Source of the DNA: Lachnospiraceae bacterium
GTDB taxonomy: Bacteria; Bacillota; Clostridia; Lachnospirales; Lachnospiraceae
Direction of reading: 5' to 3'
NCBI GenBank assembly: GCA_003447295.1
Contig: DLZQ01000004.1
Span: 12,187 to 76,186, forward strand
DNA length: 64,000 bases
Positions 18,520 to 25,945 of the stretch are shown piece after piece; position 1 is the first letter of the stretch; each line of letters begins with the position of its first letter. Below the pieces are notes generated by a model. It was not told where the DNA came from. It ran no database searches and worked only from the letters and a program-made list of their open reading frames with translations. A program made the translations under genes and the position numbers.

Positions 18520-18996
18520 TTATATCAACTCCAGCACGGATAATCCCGGCTCGAAGAAGATAACATAGTTATCAAATTTGGTATAGATTCCATACTTGCT
18601 CCGATAGCATTGAAGAGCTTCTAGCAGAAATTCCTCAGTCACACCTAGGTGCTCTGCCATATCATATGCTGTTTGGCATCCCTCTTTGTAGCAGGAGATG
18701 ATACCATGTAATCCGATCAGCTTATTATATCCCCAGAGCCGTGCGCGTAGTTCCTGCTTGCGGTTGGTGGTGTCGGATAGCTCCAGTATAATTCCTTCGG
18801 TCGTGTGATAATGCCCCAGTTCTTCCGAAAGCACACACGCTTTTTCGGCGTCGGTATTCAAACTGTCGCTGACAGCAATATTTCCATCACAGTATAACCC
18901 CTTTATTCTAGGACTGCGAAATTTGCGATCGTAAATAGCAACTCCTTCCGCATCCGGAGAGGAGGCAAGTCTTTCATAAGTAGTCAAATATATCAC
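18520..18996 (-). CDS. ImmA/IrrE-type protease, variant active site
   Basis: A 158-residue ImmA-like protein placed directly downstream of the repressor gene, the usual position for the protease that clears the repressor on induction. The metal motif reads SEELGHYHTT: the glutamate and second histidine of HExxH are kept but the first His is Glu, with another His two residues on. That substitution is seen in a sub-branch of the family; whether metal still binds is unclear. GTG start at 18996 with a GAAGAAGGGTG RBS. A small hairpin (19020-19039) separates it from the repressor stop. Confidence 0.7.
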   Translation of the reverse strand: MIYLTTYERLASSPDAEGVAIYDRKFRSPRIKGLYCDGNIAVSDSLNTDAEKACVLSEELGHYHTTEGIILELSDTTNRKQELRARLWGYNKLIGLHGIISCYKEGCQTAYDMAEHLGVTEEFLLEALQCYRSKYGIYTKFDNYVIFFEPGLSVLELI

Positions 18997-19038
18997 CCTT
19001 CTTCACAATAGCAAACCATAAGTCCTATTTAAAGGACT

Positions 19039-19347
19039 TTATTTCCTTTTGTTTTTGACAAATTCTGCAAATTGACGGATCTCGTCAAGCTCATCTTCTG
19101 TAAATTCGGAACCATCAAAGTGAGCAGCAAGTGTATGAGGTTCGTCTTCAATTCCAAGTAAATCATCAGCCGATACAGACAAGAGATCGGCTAGTTTCTT
19201 TATTGTCTGAACACTAGGCTCCCTATTTCCACTTTCATATAATGAGTAAGTTGATTTTGCTACTCCTATATTTTCAGCAACTTCTTTTTGGGAGTATCCC
19301 CTTCTCATTCTTGCATTTCGTAAATTTTCATTAAAGTTGTCACCCAT
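19039..19347 (-). CDS. CI-like phage repressor (XRE HTH)
   Basis: A 102-residue repressor: HTH at about 5-60 (NARMRRGYSQKEVAENIGVAKSTYSLYESG) and a short acidic C-terminal tail (TEDELDEIRQFAEFVKNKRK), with no LexA-type autocleavage domain. Induction therefore probably goes through the neighbouring ImmA-like protein. The start at 19347 is set by an AAAGGAGG site; the longer open frame to 19422 runs into the promoter. It should bind the 31-bp-spaced operators upstream. Confidence 0.85.
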   Translation of the reverse strand: MGDNFNENLRNARMRRGYSQKEVAENIGVAKSTYSLYESGNREPSVQTIKKLADLLSVSADDLLGIEDEPHTLAAHFDGSEFTEDELDEIRQFAEFVKNKRK

Positions 19348-19371
19348 AATGGAACCTCCTTTATATAAACC

Positions 19372-19486
19372 ATTATATTTAGTAGCTGCAAACATGTCAA
19401 TAAAAAAGTTTGCAAAAAGCAAAGAAAAGTATTGACAAGTTTGCTAACGGCAATTATATTATAATTACAGTTTGCAGATTGCAAAC
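19372..19486. promoter_or_regulatory. Lysogeny switch: divergent promoters and four operators
   Basis: Repressor promoter on the minus strand: TTGACA (plus 19395-19400), 17 bp, TATAAT (plus 19372-19377). Early promoter on the plus strand: TTGACA (19432-19437), 17 bp, TATATT (19455-19460). Operators of consensus GTTTGCA-N3-TGCAAAC start at 19377 (right half only), 19408, 19439 and 19470 (perfect), each exactly 31 bp from the next. They overlap both promoters, as in a CI/Cro switch. Confidence 0.8.
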
Positions 19487-19507
19487 AGCAAGAAAGGAGA
19501 CGAGAAA

Positions 19508-19702
19508 TTGTTTAGAAATCTTGAAGCTGAACAAGCACGAAATGGTTTGACCAACGCAGATATGGGTGAAAAATTGGGAATTTCTAGAGTGTCTTATGAA
19601 AATAAGAAAAAATCTGGGAAATTTACAACATTTGAAATTAAAGCACTTTGCAAATTATTCAAATGCAAATTTGATTACCTTTTTGCAACAGATCAGCAGT
19701 AG
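19508..19702 (+). CDS. Cro-like regulator
   Basis: A 64-residue XRE-like HTH protein (NGLTNADMGEKLGISRVSYENKKKSG), first gene of the rightward early operon and divergent from the repressor, the position of Cro. The TTG at 19508 was chosen for its AAAGGAG site; an in-frame ATG at 19472 lies inside the last operator. It probably competes for the same operators. Confidence 0.75.
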   Translation: MFRNLEAEQARNGLTNADMGEKLGISRVSYENKKKSGKFTTFEIKALCKLFKCKFDYLFATDQQ

Positions 19703-19719
19703 GGAAGGAGGAATAACCA

Positions 19720-20007
19720 ATGCTGGACAAAATCAACATTCTGGGTGTGACATATCAGATCATGGAAGTAGAAGTAGTCAATAAGGAAGAACCGCGAAAA
19801 GGAGAAATTGATTTTCTCACTGGTGTTATCAAGATTGACAAGAATATGCCACAGGAACTGAAAGAGCAGGTGCTAATGCATGAGATTCTGCATGCAGTAT
19901 GTGATCTGCTTGGGTATGAGAAACTTTGTTTTGATGAAAAAAAGGTGCAAGGCCTTGCGACAGCCTTACACCAGATTTTCAGGTCACAGACTATTTTTTC
20001 TTCTTAG
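19720..20007 (+). CDS. Small ImmA-like metallopeptidase-domain protein
   Basis: A 95-residue protein with a full zinc-peptidase motif MHEILHAVCD (about 52-61) after a short beta-rich start (INILGVTYQIMEVEVVNKE). It resembles compact ImmA/IrrE-type phage proteins found near Cro genes. Unlike the ImmA-like protein at 18520, its HExxH is intact, so this may be the active protease. RBS GGAAGGAGG is ideal. Its last 17 bp overlap the convergent basic-protein gene. Confidence 0.65.
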   Translation: MLDKINILGVTYQIMEVEVVNKEEPRKGEIDFLTGVIKIDKNMPQELKEQVLMHEILHAVCDLLGYEKLCFDEKKVQGLATALHQIFRSQTIFSS

Positions 20008-20131
20008 AAGGTGTCTGAGACAGAGCACTTCCGGCAGCAGTTTTGGAAGCCTTGCTGGTCCGACCGTCACGAAGAACCTTAGAGGCAGCAGAAGCAGCGC
20101 GAGTGGAAGTCTGTTTTGTGTTTCTGGGCAT
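19991..20131 (-). CDS. Small basic protein (46 aa) under a LexA-type box
   Basis: A 46-residue Lys/Ser/Thr/Ala-rich protein (MPRNTKQTSTRAASAASKV, then a middle like LRDGRTSKASKTAAGSALSQ, then a lysine tail). Similar short proteins recur in prophages and plasmids of several phyla without known function. RBS GGAGG is perfectly placed. It is read against the early genes from its own promoter: TTGCAC (plus 20204-20209), 17 bp, TATAAT (plus 20181-20186). A GAACATTTGTTC box lies between promoter and gene, so it is probably induced by DNA damage. Confidence 0.65.
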   Translation of the reverse strand: MPRNTKQTSTRAASAASKVLRDGRTSKASKTAAGSALSQTPSKKKK

Positions 20132-20161
20132 GGTTATTACCTCCTTTCTAAATAGCGTTGG

Positions 20162-20209
20162 GAACATTTGTTCTAATTACATTATAAGAAAACGGTATTG
20201 ACTGTGCAA
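20162..20209 (-). promoter_or_regulatory. Promoter with LexA-type box for the 46-aa basic protein
   Basis: Minus-strand TTGCAC-N17-TATAAT, with GAACATTTGTTC at 20162-20173 just past the start point. The box fits the Gram-positive LexA/DinR core GAAC-N4-GTTC and recurs identically at 34974-34985. Confidence 0.6.
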
Positions 20210-20219
20210 TATTGGAATT

Positions 20220-20237
20220 ATTTCGATTTATCGAAAT
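20220..20237. promoter_or_regulatory. Perfect 18-bp palindrome upstream of the HTH gene at 20271
   Basis: ATTTCGAT-TT-ATCGAAAT, 33 bp before the HTH protein start. It differs from the GTTTGCA operators, so it is probably a site for another regulator, perhaps the HTH protein itself. Confidence 0.45.
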
Positions 20238-20270
20238 GGGTATCTTGGAAAAACGAAGGGAAGTGAAAAA

Positions 20271-20564
20271 ATGCCGAAATCGAATTTCTTAAAGACGGAA
20301 GAATCCCGTAAAAATTATGCATCCAGAGCTAAGGCAGGGATCCTGCGTCATATGGCATTGCGCAATGTGTCTGAAGCTAAGATAGCTGTCCGGCAGAATG
20401 TGCAGGCGCGGACGATATCGAACCGAATTGAGGACCCGGGATCCATGCGGCTGAGAGACTTGTGGGACCTTGCCGAGATCCTGAATGCTCCGGTCGGAGA
20501 ACTGGCTGGCGGAGATCTGCCGGAGGAAATGATGGCAAAGCTAATGCAGATGAAATTTGACTAA
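20271..20564 (+). CDS. Phage HTH-domain regulator
   Basis: A 97-residue protein with a plausible XRE-like helix-turn-helix (VSEAKIAVRQNVQARTISNRIEDPGSM followed by LRDLWDLAEILNAPVGELAGG). The second and third helices match the spacing of the family. It is an early-operon gene preceded by a palindrome at 20220-20237 that could be its operator. The exact role is unknown. Confidence 0.6.
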   Translation: MPKSNFLKTEESRKNYASRAKAGILRHMALRNVSEAKIAVRQNVQARTISNRIEDPGSMRLRDLWDLAEILNAPVGELAGGDLPEEMMAKLMQMKFD

Positions 20565-20702
20565 AGATTTCGTGCCGTGCCCTGTACGTGGTGTTTCTGA
20601 CAGCACCACCTCCCCTCTTATTAGCCTTTTTAGTGTGGTGTCCAGTGTGGTAACTGGGCATCACGTAGAGGGTGCGGACAAGCATCGGGAAGGAGGTAGA
20701 AA

Positions 20703-20876
20703 GTGAAAAAGATATTTAATCTGTCAAATCTGTACGGAGCCGCAGCATTTTTATTGCTGTTTATTCTTCCGGCAGGATTTGCAGGGGCAGAAATGTACAT
20801 ATCCGCACTGACATGTGCGGGAATAGGTGGCGCATGCGCGTACCGGTCCATGAAAGAAGATGGACAAATAAAATAG
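20703..20876 (+). CDS. Small membrane protein (57 aa)
   Basis: GTG start with a strong AAGGAGG site. Two hydrophobic stretches (AAAFLLLFILPAGFAG and ISALTCAGIGGACAY) predict a small inner-membrane protein with a short basic start and acidic tail. Not recognised. Its stop codon lies inside the terminator hairpin of the minus-strand small RNA at 20866-20933. Confidence 0.6.
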   Translation: MKKIFNLSNLYGAAAFLLLFILPAGFAGAEMYISALTCAGIGGACAYRSMKEDGQIK

Positions 20877-20968
20877 GATCCCGCACCGACCAAAGCAAGG
20901 GATCCTACTAAACAACACGCAAATGCTATTTATGTGCCTATTATACGGCACGGAAAGGAAAATGTCAA
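20866..20968 (-). ncRNA. Putative small RNA 1 with its own promoter and terminator
   Basis: Minus strand: TTGACA (plus 20963-20968), 17 bp, TATAAT (plus 20940-20945), expected start near 20933. About 30 bases later the stem TAGGATCCC/GGGATCCTA (20874-20907) is followed by TTTTATTT. No start codon with an RBS lies in the roughly 68-base transcript. The terminator loop carries CTTTGGTCGGTG, also found in the unit at 35036-35125. Confidence 0.5.
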
Positions 20969-21184
20969 ATGAGCAATGATAAGGACCGGTTGGAAGAACT
21001 GGAGAAGTTGGAATGCTGTGTGGCAAATGTAATACACCACATTATTCTCGGTGATTTTACCGAAGATGATATTTTGTCGGAACTGAGTACCAAGGAAACA
21101 CTGCGGAGAGCCTATTGCTTGCTTCAGAATGACGATAAGGCGCGGAAGTTAAAGTATCAGGAGGCAGAAAATGTACCGGTATAG
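20969..21184 (+). CDS. Hypothetical early phage protein (71 aa)
   Basis: A mostly helical acidic protein (RLEELEKLECCVANVIHHIILGDFTEDDILSEL begins it; split here by function only). No motif recognised. RBS AAAGGAAAA lies inside the -10/-35 region of the opposing small RNA promoter. It overlaps the next gene by 14 bp. Confidence 0.55.
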   Translation: MSNDKDRLEELEKLECCVANVIHHIILGDFTEDDILSELSTKETLRRAYCLLQNDDKARKLKYQEAENVPV

Positions 21185-21371
21185 GTGTTATGCCTGTGGT
21201 GGCATGTGCGATGCCGGAGAACTCGAAAACGGTGTCTGTTATGACTGCCGCCAAGAGGATATCCGGAGGATGGAAGCACGGAGCTTGCAGAAGAGGAAGG
21301 AACTCAATCAGCTGCTCAAAGCAAAGTATGCGGAGCAGGCTGACGGACAGATGGTGATGAAATATGGATAA
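21171..21371 (+). CDS. Small zinc-finger protein (66 aa)
   Basis: Four cysteines in CYACGGMC and VCYDC suggest a zinc ribbon, followed by a long charged helix (RRMEARSLQKRKELNQLL). Typical of short early phage genes; target unknown. It starts inside the previous gene with an AGGAGG site. Confidence 0.55.
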   Translation: MYRYRCYACGGMCDAGELENGVCYDCRQEDIRRMEARSLQKRKELNQLLKAKYAEQADGQMVMKYG

Positions 21372-21516
21372 TGTGATGGAACAAGAACTGGTGGAGCTTG
21401 GTCTCCACCGGGAGGACCTTTATAAGAGACAGCATGAAGCGTATGAACAGGAGGAAAGAAACAATGGAGAATTACGAAGTACAGGTACAACAGCAGACAG
21501 GAAAGATCACCTGTGA
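21364..21516 (+). CDS. Possible small acidic protein (50 aa)
   Basis: ATG at 21364 overlaps the previous stop. The Glu-rich product (MDNVMEQELVELGLHREDLY at the start) then overlaps the next gene by 53 bp in another frame. The RBS is weak (GGTGA). The N-terminal half looks like a genuine short phage protein; the C-terminal half may only be overlap. Confidence 0.4.
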   Translation: MDNVMEQELVELGLHREDLYKRQHEAYEQEERNNGELRSTGTTADRKDHL

Positions 21517-22417
21517 TTTTGAGGGCGCCAAGGCTTACCTGAGTGCAAGACTGGATGAGTACCGTAATGTGGTATTTACCGAAGACAGCAAAAAGGATGC
21601 GAAAGCTACAGTGGCATCTCTCCGTAAGGAGAAGAAGGCGTTTGCGGATAAGGTAAAGGAAGTCCGTGACGAATATATGAAGCCTTTACAGGAGTTCGCA
21701 AATAAGGCAAAAGAGCTGGTGGATATGTATGATCAGCCTATCAATTTCATCAATGAGCAGGTCTCTGCTTTTGAGCAGCGCCGCATTGAGGAGAAAAAGG
21801 AACAGATCAAGGAATTATATTTGGAATGCATGGGCGACATGCAGGAAGAACTGCCTCTAAATAAGATCTATAACAGCAAATGGGAGAATGCGACGACAAA
21901 TCTTACACAGATTCGCAGAGAGATGATGGATCGCAAGGAAAGTGTAAAGCAGGGACTGGACGCCATCCGTCAGATGCACTCTGACGTAGAGGAGAAAGCT
22001 ATTGCAATGTTCCTGGCATCTTTTGACCTGACGAAGACGATCCTTTACATCAACCAGTATGAACAGCAGCAGAAAGAGATCATTGCGAGAGAGCAGGAAC
22101 GCATCCGCCGGGAAGAAGATGAACGCATCCGCCGGGAGGAGCGTGCAAAGCTGGAAGCAGAGCGGCGGGAACGAGAATCTCTTGAAAGAGCAGAAAGAGA
22201 AAAGCAGGAGGCACTTGCGGCGGCAGAAGCGGAGAAACAGGCTGCGGTAGAACTGGCAAAAGAAGAGGCTGCGCAGGAAGTAATCGATGCTATGATCCCG
22301 CAGGATCTGGAAGGAGAAAGTAACCTGTATGAGTATCGTTTTGCTTTGACAGCAGAAGCGAAAGAGAAACTGGAGATGTATCTGACAAGCGTTGGCATTG
22401 ACTGGGAGCTGATCTGA
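21464..22417 (+). CDS. DUF1351 phage protein, likely recombination accessory
   Basis: A 317-residue protein. An N-terminal beta segment YEVQVQQQTGKITCDFEGAK is followed by long coiled-coil helices (KKDAKATVASLRKEKKAFADKVKEV near 50). An Arg/Glu-rich coiled coil with repeated RIRREE lies near 225-275, and a small C-terminal domain ends SVGIDWELI. This is the DUF1351 pattern, encoded next to single-strand annealing proteins in many Firmicutes phages. The start at 21464 has AGGAGGAAAG; an upstream frame to 21398 lacks an RBS. Its stop overlaps the next ATG. Confidence 0.75.
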   Translation: MENYEVQVQQQTGKITCDFEGAKAYLSARLDEYRNVVFTEDSKKDAKATVASLRKEKKAFADKVKEVRDEYMKPLQEFANKAKELVDMYDQPINFINEQVSAFEQRRIEEKKEQIKELYLECMGDMQEELPLNKIYNSKWENATTNLTQIRREMMDRKESVKQGLDAIRQMHSDVEEKAIAMFLASFDLTKTILYINQYEQQQKEIIAREQERIRREEDERIRREERAKLEAERRERESLERAEREKQEALAAAEAEKQAAVELAKEEAAQEVIDAMIPQDLEGESNLYEYRFALTAEAKEKLEMYLTSVGIDWELI

Positions 22418-23046
22418 TGGAAGATAATCTGAAAATCTATAATGCGGTGAAGAAGGTGCCCAAAGAAGCGCAGCGCCCTATCACCGGCGGAAGATTGAAA
22501 GGCAAGACGGAAATCAATCCGATGTGGCGGATCAAGGCACTTACAGAGCAGTTTGGACCCTGCGGAATAGGATGGTATTACGAGGTCGCCAGACAGTGGT
22601 TGGAACCGTCCGGTTCGGAAGTGGCAGCGTTTGTGAATATCCATCTGTACATCAAGGTTGGCGATGAGTGGTCGAAACCTATCTCCGGCGTTGGCGGTGC
22701 AATGTTCGTGGAGCAGCAGAAGGGCGGTGCCTATGTGTCGGATGAATGCTATAAGATGGCTACCACCGATGCAATCTCCGTAGCCTGTAAGCAACTTGGT
22801 ATCGGAGCGGATGTGTACTGGGAGGCGGACAAGACCAAGTATACGGATCCTGCGCAGCAACCGGATAAAACGGAAGCTGACCAGAAAAGGCTGGCACCGG
22901 TAGAGGCGGAGCTAAAAAGGATAGGCTATTCGGCTGTTTCTATTTGCAAGACATATAAAGTTGAGAATGTGCATGAACTGTCAGACCTGCAGATCAAAGA
23001 CTTCCTGCAGAAGGCTAAGAACATGCCCACTAAGGAGGCTACCTGA
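22417..23046 (+). CDS. Single-strand annealing protein, Rad52/Sak-like
   Basis: A 209-residue protein with an N-terminal domain carrying WRIKALTEQFGPCGIGWYYEV, a GGAMFVEQQ turn and the signature DECYKMATTDAISVACKQLGIGADVYW. This is the Rad52/Sak pattern (helix with TDAIS..ACKQLGIG) of phage annealing recombinases. It would anneal complementary strands during phage recombination. The acidic C-terminal tail (about 150-209) may contact other replication proteins. It lies between DUF1351 and a NinB-like protein, a typical recombination module. Family call is by motif only. Confidence 0.65.
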   Translation: MEDNLKIYNAVKKVPKEAQRPITGGRLKGKTEINPMWRIKALTEQFGPCGIGWYYEVARQWLEPSGSEVAAFVNIHLYIKVGDEWSKPISGVGGAMFVEQQKGGAYVSDECYKMATTDAISVACKQLGIGADVYWEADKTKYTDPAQQPDKTEADQKRLAPVEAELKRIGYSAVSICKTYKVENVHELSDLQIKDFLQKAKNMPTKEAT

Positions 23047-23582
23047 TGGAATTTACCGGTAAAGTAGCTGGAATTACAATGGATTTTGCTACGGGAAAAT
23101 ATAATATTGCATTCCAGGCTGACTCTATCGATGAAGTGTCCCGCCAGTATGACAGTATTAAAGATCTGGACAAGCTGGTGATCACTGCAAAAAAGTACCG
23201 CAAGAAGAGATCACTGGATGCCAATGCATATGCATGGGTGCTGATGACCAAGATCGCAGATGCACAGGAATATCCCACCACGAAAGAAGAGATCTACGAG
23301 AAGATGCTGAAGGACTACGGTGTGTTGGAAGAAGTTGACGGCGCACCTATTACGGTAACGGTCAAGGCCTGCGTGGACATGAGCAGGATAAGCGGACACT
23401 GGTTGCTGATAAAGAACAACGGAACCTTTAAGGCATATGCGATGATCAAAGGATCCAGCGAGTATGATACGAAGGAAATGAGCCACTTTATTGACGGAAT
23501 CATTGCTGAATGTAAGGAACTTGGAATAGAGACCCTTCCACCGGCAGAACTGGAAGAAATGATGAAAGCGTGGAAGCCATGA
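23046..23582 (+). CDS. NinB-like recombination protein
   Basis: A 178-residue protein whose KKYRKKRSLDANAYAWVLMTKIADA segment matches the conserved RSLxxNAxxW core of lambda NinB/Orf-type recombination mediators. It is followed by VDMSRISGHWLLIKNNGTFKAY and a C-terminal helix. NinB binds single-stranded DNA and supports RecFOR-type loading. It overlaps the annealing-protein stop (ATGA), so the genes are co-translated. Confidence 0.6.
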   Translation: MEFTGKVAGITMDFATGKYNIAFQADSIDEVSRQYDSIKDLDKLVITAKKYRKKRSLDANAYAWVLMTKIADAQEYPTTKEEIYEKMLKDYGVLEEVDGAPITVTVKACVDMSRISGHWLLIKNNGTFKAYAMIKGSSEYDTKEMSHFIDGIIAECKELGIETLPPAELEEMMKAWKP

Positions 23583-23872
23583 AAAAGTGTTGGAGCGTGC
23601 TTACGGATGATATGAACCATTGTTATATTACGCATTTGAATGTGGTTCATATCCATCACATATTTAATGGCAGCCGAAAGGCAGCCAGTGAGGAAAGAGG
23701 ATTCCTGGTACCCCTGCACCCTACCTTACATACCTGGGGACCAGAATCCGTCCATATGAACCCGAATAAGGGGCTTGATTTGCGGTTGAAGCAGGATTGC
23801 CAGAGGTACTATGAGAAACATTATGGGACCCGTGAGGAGTTTATACAGGAATTTGGAAGGTCTTACCTATAA
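23579..23872 (+). CDS. Phage protein with histidine-rich HNH-like core
   Basis: A 97-residue protein with THLNVVHIHHIFNGSRKAA and HPTLHTWGPESVHMNP: paired histidines and an Asn spaced somewhat like HNH nucleases of NinG/Rap type, but the zinc cysteines are missing. It closes the recombination module, where Holliday-junction or HNH nucleases usually sit. ATG overlaps the previous stop. Nuclease function is a guess from context and histidines. Confidence 0.5.
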   Translation: MKKCWSVLTDDMNHCYITHLNVVHIHHIFNGSRKAASEERGFLVPLHPTLHTWGPESVHMNPNKGLDLRLKQDCQRYYEKHYGTREEFIQEFGRSYL

Positions 23873-23956
23873 GGTTGCAACACCTGCCCTGCGGGGCGAA
23901 AGAAACCGTTCATGTAACGTAATGGAGTGTCTCACAAACAGCCATTATTAGCGTCA

Positions 23957-23976
23957 GGGCGGACGGTGATCCGCCC
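23957..23976 (+). promoter_or_regulatory. GC hairpin directly ahead of an RBS
   Basis: GGGCGGA/TCCGCCC with a six-base loop ends just before GGGAGGTGATAAG, the RBS of the next gene, so folding could modulate its translation. Confidence 0.4.
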
Positions 23977-23981
23977 GGGAG

Positions 23982-24320
23982 GTGATAAGTATACTGATCG
24001 AGAACTACATCCCTTTTGGATATAAGAACCGGATATCCCGGGAAAAACTGGTATCTGATACGAGAATGAGTGACCGAAAAATCCGGAAGGCAATGGAAGA
24101 TGCTCTTCTGCTCCGCGGTACTCTGATCATTAATATAGACAATGGGTATTTTAGACCGGACGGCAGCCATGAGGACCGGCAGAAAGCCAAAGCTTATCTT
24201 TTCCGGGAGATGGCAAGGACCAGCAGCTGTAACAAGCGCTGTAAGGCTATACGGCGGTGCCTGACCCCTAAAGCAGAGAATACTGGTCAGATGTCGTTGA
24301 AAGATTTCGGAATAGGGTAG
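23982..24320 (+). CDS. Winged-helix-like early phage protein
   Basis: About 108-112 residues. YIPFGYKNRISREKLVSDTRMSDRKIRKAMEDAL looks like a winged-helix domain of the type found in phage replication regulators. The C-terminal half is basic with two cysteines. The start is uncertain: GTG at 23982 lies inside the RBS, while CTG at 23994 is better spaced from GGAGGTGA. It precedes the DnaD-like gene, so a replication role is plausible. Confidence 0.55.
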   Translation: MISILIENYIPFGYKNRISREKLVSDTRMSDRKIRKAMEDALLLRGTLIINIDNGYFRPDGSHEDRQKAKAYLFREMARTSSCNKRCKAIRRCLTPKAENTGQMSLKDFGIG

Positions 24321-24329
24321 GTGGGCTGA

Positions 24330-25016
24330 ATGGATTACATAAAGCTGAGCCGAAAGATACTGGATTGGGAATGGTATGGGAATATAAATACCTGCCGTGT
24401 ATTTATTCATATGCTTTTAAAAGCCTACTGGAAAGACAAGAAGATTGAGGGAACTGTGATTCCCAGGGGTTCATTCCCTTCATCGTATGGGCGATTAGCG
24501 GAGGAGACACAACTCACGGTTGACGAAGTAAGAACCGCAGTAAAGCATCTAATTTCTACCAAGGAGATTACCAAGCATGCAACCTCGAAATACACCGTAT
24601 TTACGGTAAATAATTACGATGCTTACCAAATCATCCCAAGCAGTTTCCCAACCGATTCCCAAACGATTCCCGAACGATTCCCAACAAAAGAAGAATATAA
24701 AGAAATAAAGAATTTTAAAAAAGAAGTACCTAAAGGTACTAAGAAAAAATTTGAGCCACCGTCGGTTGATGATGTCAGAACTTACTGCCAGGAGCGTGGG
24801 AATGGAATTGATCCTGAGTACTTTGTTGATTTTTACAAAGCCAAGGACTGGATGATCGGCAAGAACAAGATGAAGGACTGGAAAGCAGCAGTCCGTACTT
24901 GGGAGAGAGCCGAACGGAGAGCACCTGAGCAGAAGACGGATAAGATCAACAAGGGAATGATGCGTAGCAACTACGGAGACATGGCAGAGCTGGAGAAGCA
25001 GTTGTTGTCGAATTGA
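24330..25016 (+). CDS. DnaD-like phage replication protein
   Basis: A 228-residue protein. The N-terminal winged-helix region includes YIKLSRKILDWEWYGNINTCRVFIHMLL and SYGRLAEETQLTVDEVRTAVKHL, the usual start of phage replisome organisers. A linker with KEVPKGTKKK follows. The C-terminal part (VDDVRTYCQERGNGIDPEYFVDFYKAKDWMIG, KMKDWKAAVRTWER) is the conserved DnaD-associated tail. It would mark the origin and help load the host helicase. No separate phage helicase or DnaC-like loader is visible, so host factors are probably used. Confidence 0.75.
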   Translation: MDYIKLSRKILDWEWYGNINTCRVFIHMLLKAYWKDKKIEGTVIPRGSFPSSYGRLAEETQLTVDEVRTAVKHLISTKEITKHATSKYTVFTVNNYDAYQIIPSSFPTDSQTIPERFPTKEEYKEIKNFKKEVPKGTKKKFEPPSVDDVRTYCQERGNGIDPEYFVDFYKAKDWMIGKNKMKDWKAAVRTWERAERRAPEQKTDKINKGMMRSNYGDMAELEKQLLSN

Positions 25017-25032
25017 GGAAAGGAGAATGGGA

Positions 25033-25263
25033 ATGTCGCAATATCAAGATGTCAATGCTATATGTCCTTTCTTTTTGTCCGGCGATAAGCAGCGGATCAC
25101 CTGCGAGGGACTGATTGACAAAACCAAGTGTATCAACCGGTTTGATTTTGGCAAAGACCGGGAGCAGTACCGTAGCAAGTACTGCGACAAACATTACGAG
25201 CAATGCAGAATTTACAGGGCATTGAATCAAAAATACGAGGAGGAACAGGATGGGAAAACTTAA
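25033..25263 (+). CDS. Cysteine-containing small phage protein (76 aa)
   Basis: CPFFLSG, ITCEGLIDKTKC, YCDKHYEQC form a zinc-binding cysteine/histidine pattern common in short Clostridia phage proteins near replication genes. ATG at 25033 is better spaced from AAAGGAGA than the one at 25027. Function unknown. Confidence 0.6.
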   Translation: MSQYQDVNAICPFFLSGDKQRITCEGLIDKTKCINRFDFGKDREQYRSKYCDKHYEQCRIYRALNQKYEEEQDGKT

Positions 25264-25447
25264 TGTGGCGGTAGCCATGATGCATCTGTATCCACTGGGG
25301 ATCCGGGTGCGGCTCCTGGATGATTACCCGGATACGGATCATGAGATCTACGGGTACACGGTCAATGCCGATGGGGCGTACATGGAGTTTCGGGACGGGA
25401 TGCGGCTGGATCTGACCAACCTGGGGCAGATAGCGGAGGTGGTCTGA
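25250..25447 (+). CDS. Hypothetical phage protein (65 aa)
   Basis: A small, mainly beta protein (IRVRLLDDYPDTDHEIYGYTV) starting inside the previous gene after an AGGAGG site and ending on the next start codon. Not recognised. Confidence 0.5.
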   Translation: MGKLNVAVAMMHLYPLGIRVRLLDDYPDTDHEIYGYTVNADGAYMEFRDGMRLDLTNLGQIAEVV

Positions 25448-25791
25448 TGGAGATGTCAAATGAGGAGATCATCCGGAGATATAGGCAAGCCAAGCATAAG
25501 GCAGCGCAGATACAGATCCTTGCAGAGCTCAATGCCTGCCCTAAATCCAAGATTTTGGAGATTGTCAGTGACAGCATAGCCCCTAAGCATCCAGCTCCAG
25601 CACAACAGAAGGAACAGCCGGAAACGGTCAAGGCGGCGGATAACTTGGCATCCTTTGAAGAGTATGTCGTAAACCGTATGGATGAGATAGATGGGCAATT
25701 AAAGGCGCTGGAAAAGGAATATGCCGGTTTATCGGTTACACTGTTGACAATCGGAAGATATGGAGAAGAAAGGTCATCGGTGCATGAGTGA
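25447..25791 (+). CDS. Phage protein with short HTH-like start and coiled coil (114 aa)
   Basis: MEMSNEEIIRRYRQAKHKA with AQIQILAELNACPKSKILEIV resembles a small helix-turn-helix; a Pro/Gln linker and a C-terminal coiled coil (NRMDEIDGQLKALEKEYAGL) follow. This layout recurs in early phage regulators, but the target is unknown. ATG overlaps the previous stop. Confidence 0.5.
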   Translation: MEMSNEEIIRRYRQAKHKAAQIQILAELNACPKSKILEIVSDSIAPKHPAPAQQKEQPETVKAADNLASFEEYVVNRMDEIDGQLKALEKEYAGLSVTLLTIGRYGEERSSVHE

Positions 25792-25945
25792 AAGATTTTA
25801 TGATGAGGATGAACTGTATGATATGCAGAAACATCCCAGCGTGCGGGCAATCCGCATCGGACGCACGAAACCATATGACTGCAGTTATCCAGTGATGGTG
25901 GAGAGACCGAGGATCCCGGAAAGGAGTGAGGAAGATGGCGATTAA
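25784..25945 (+). CDS. Hypothetical acidic phage protein (53 aa)
   Basis: MSERFYDEDELYDMQKHPS starts a short acidic protein overlapping its neighbours at both ends. A start eight codons earlier (25760) is possible. Not recognised. Confidence 0.45.
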   Translation: MSERFYDEDELYDMQKHPSVRAIRIGRTKPYDCSYPVMVERPRIPERSEEDGD

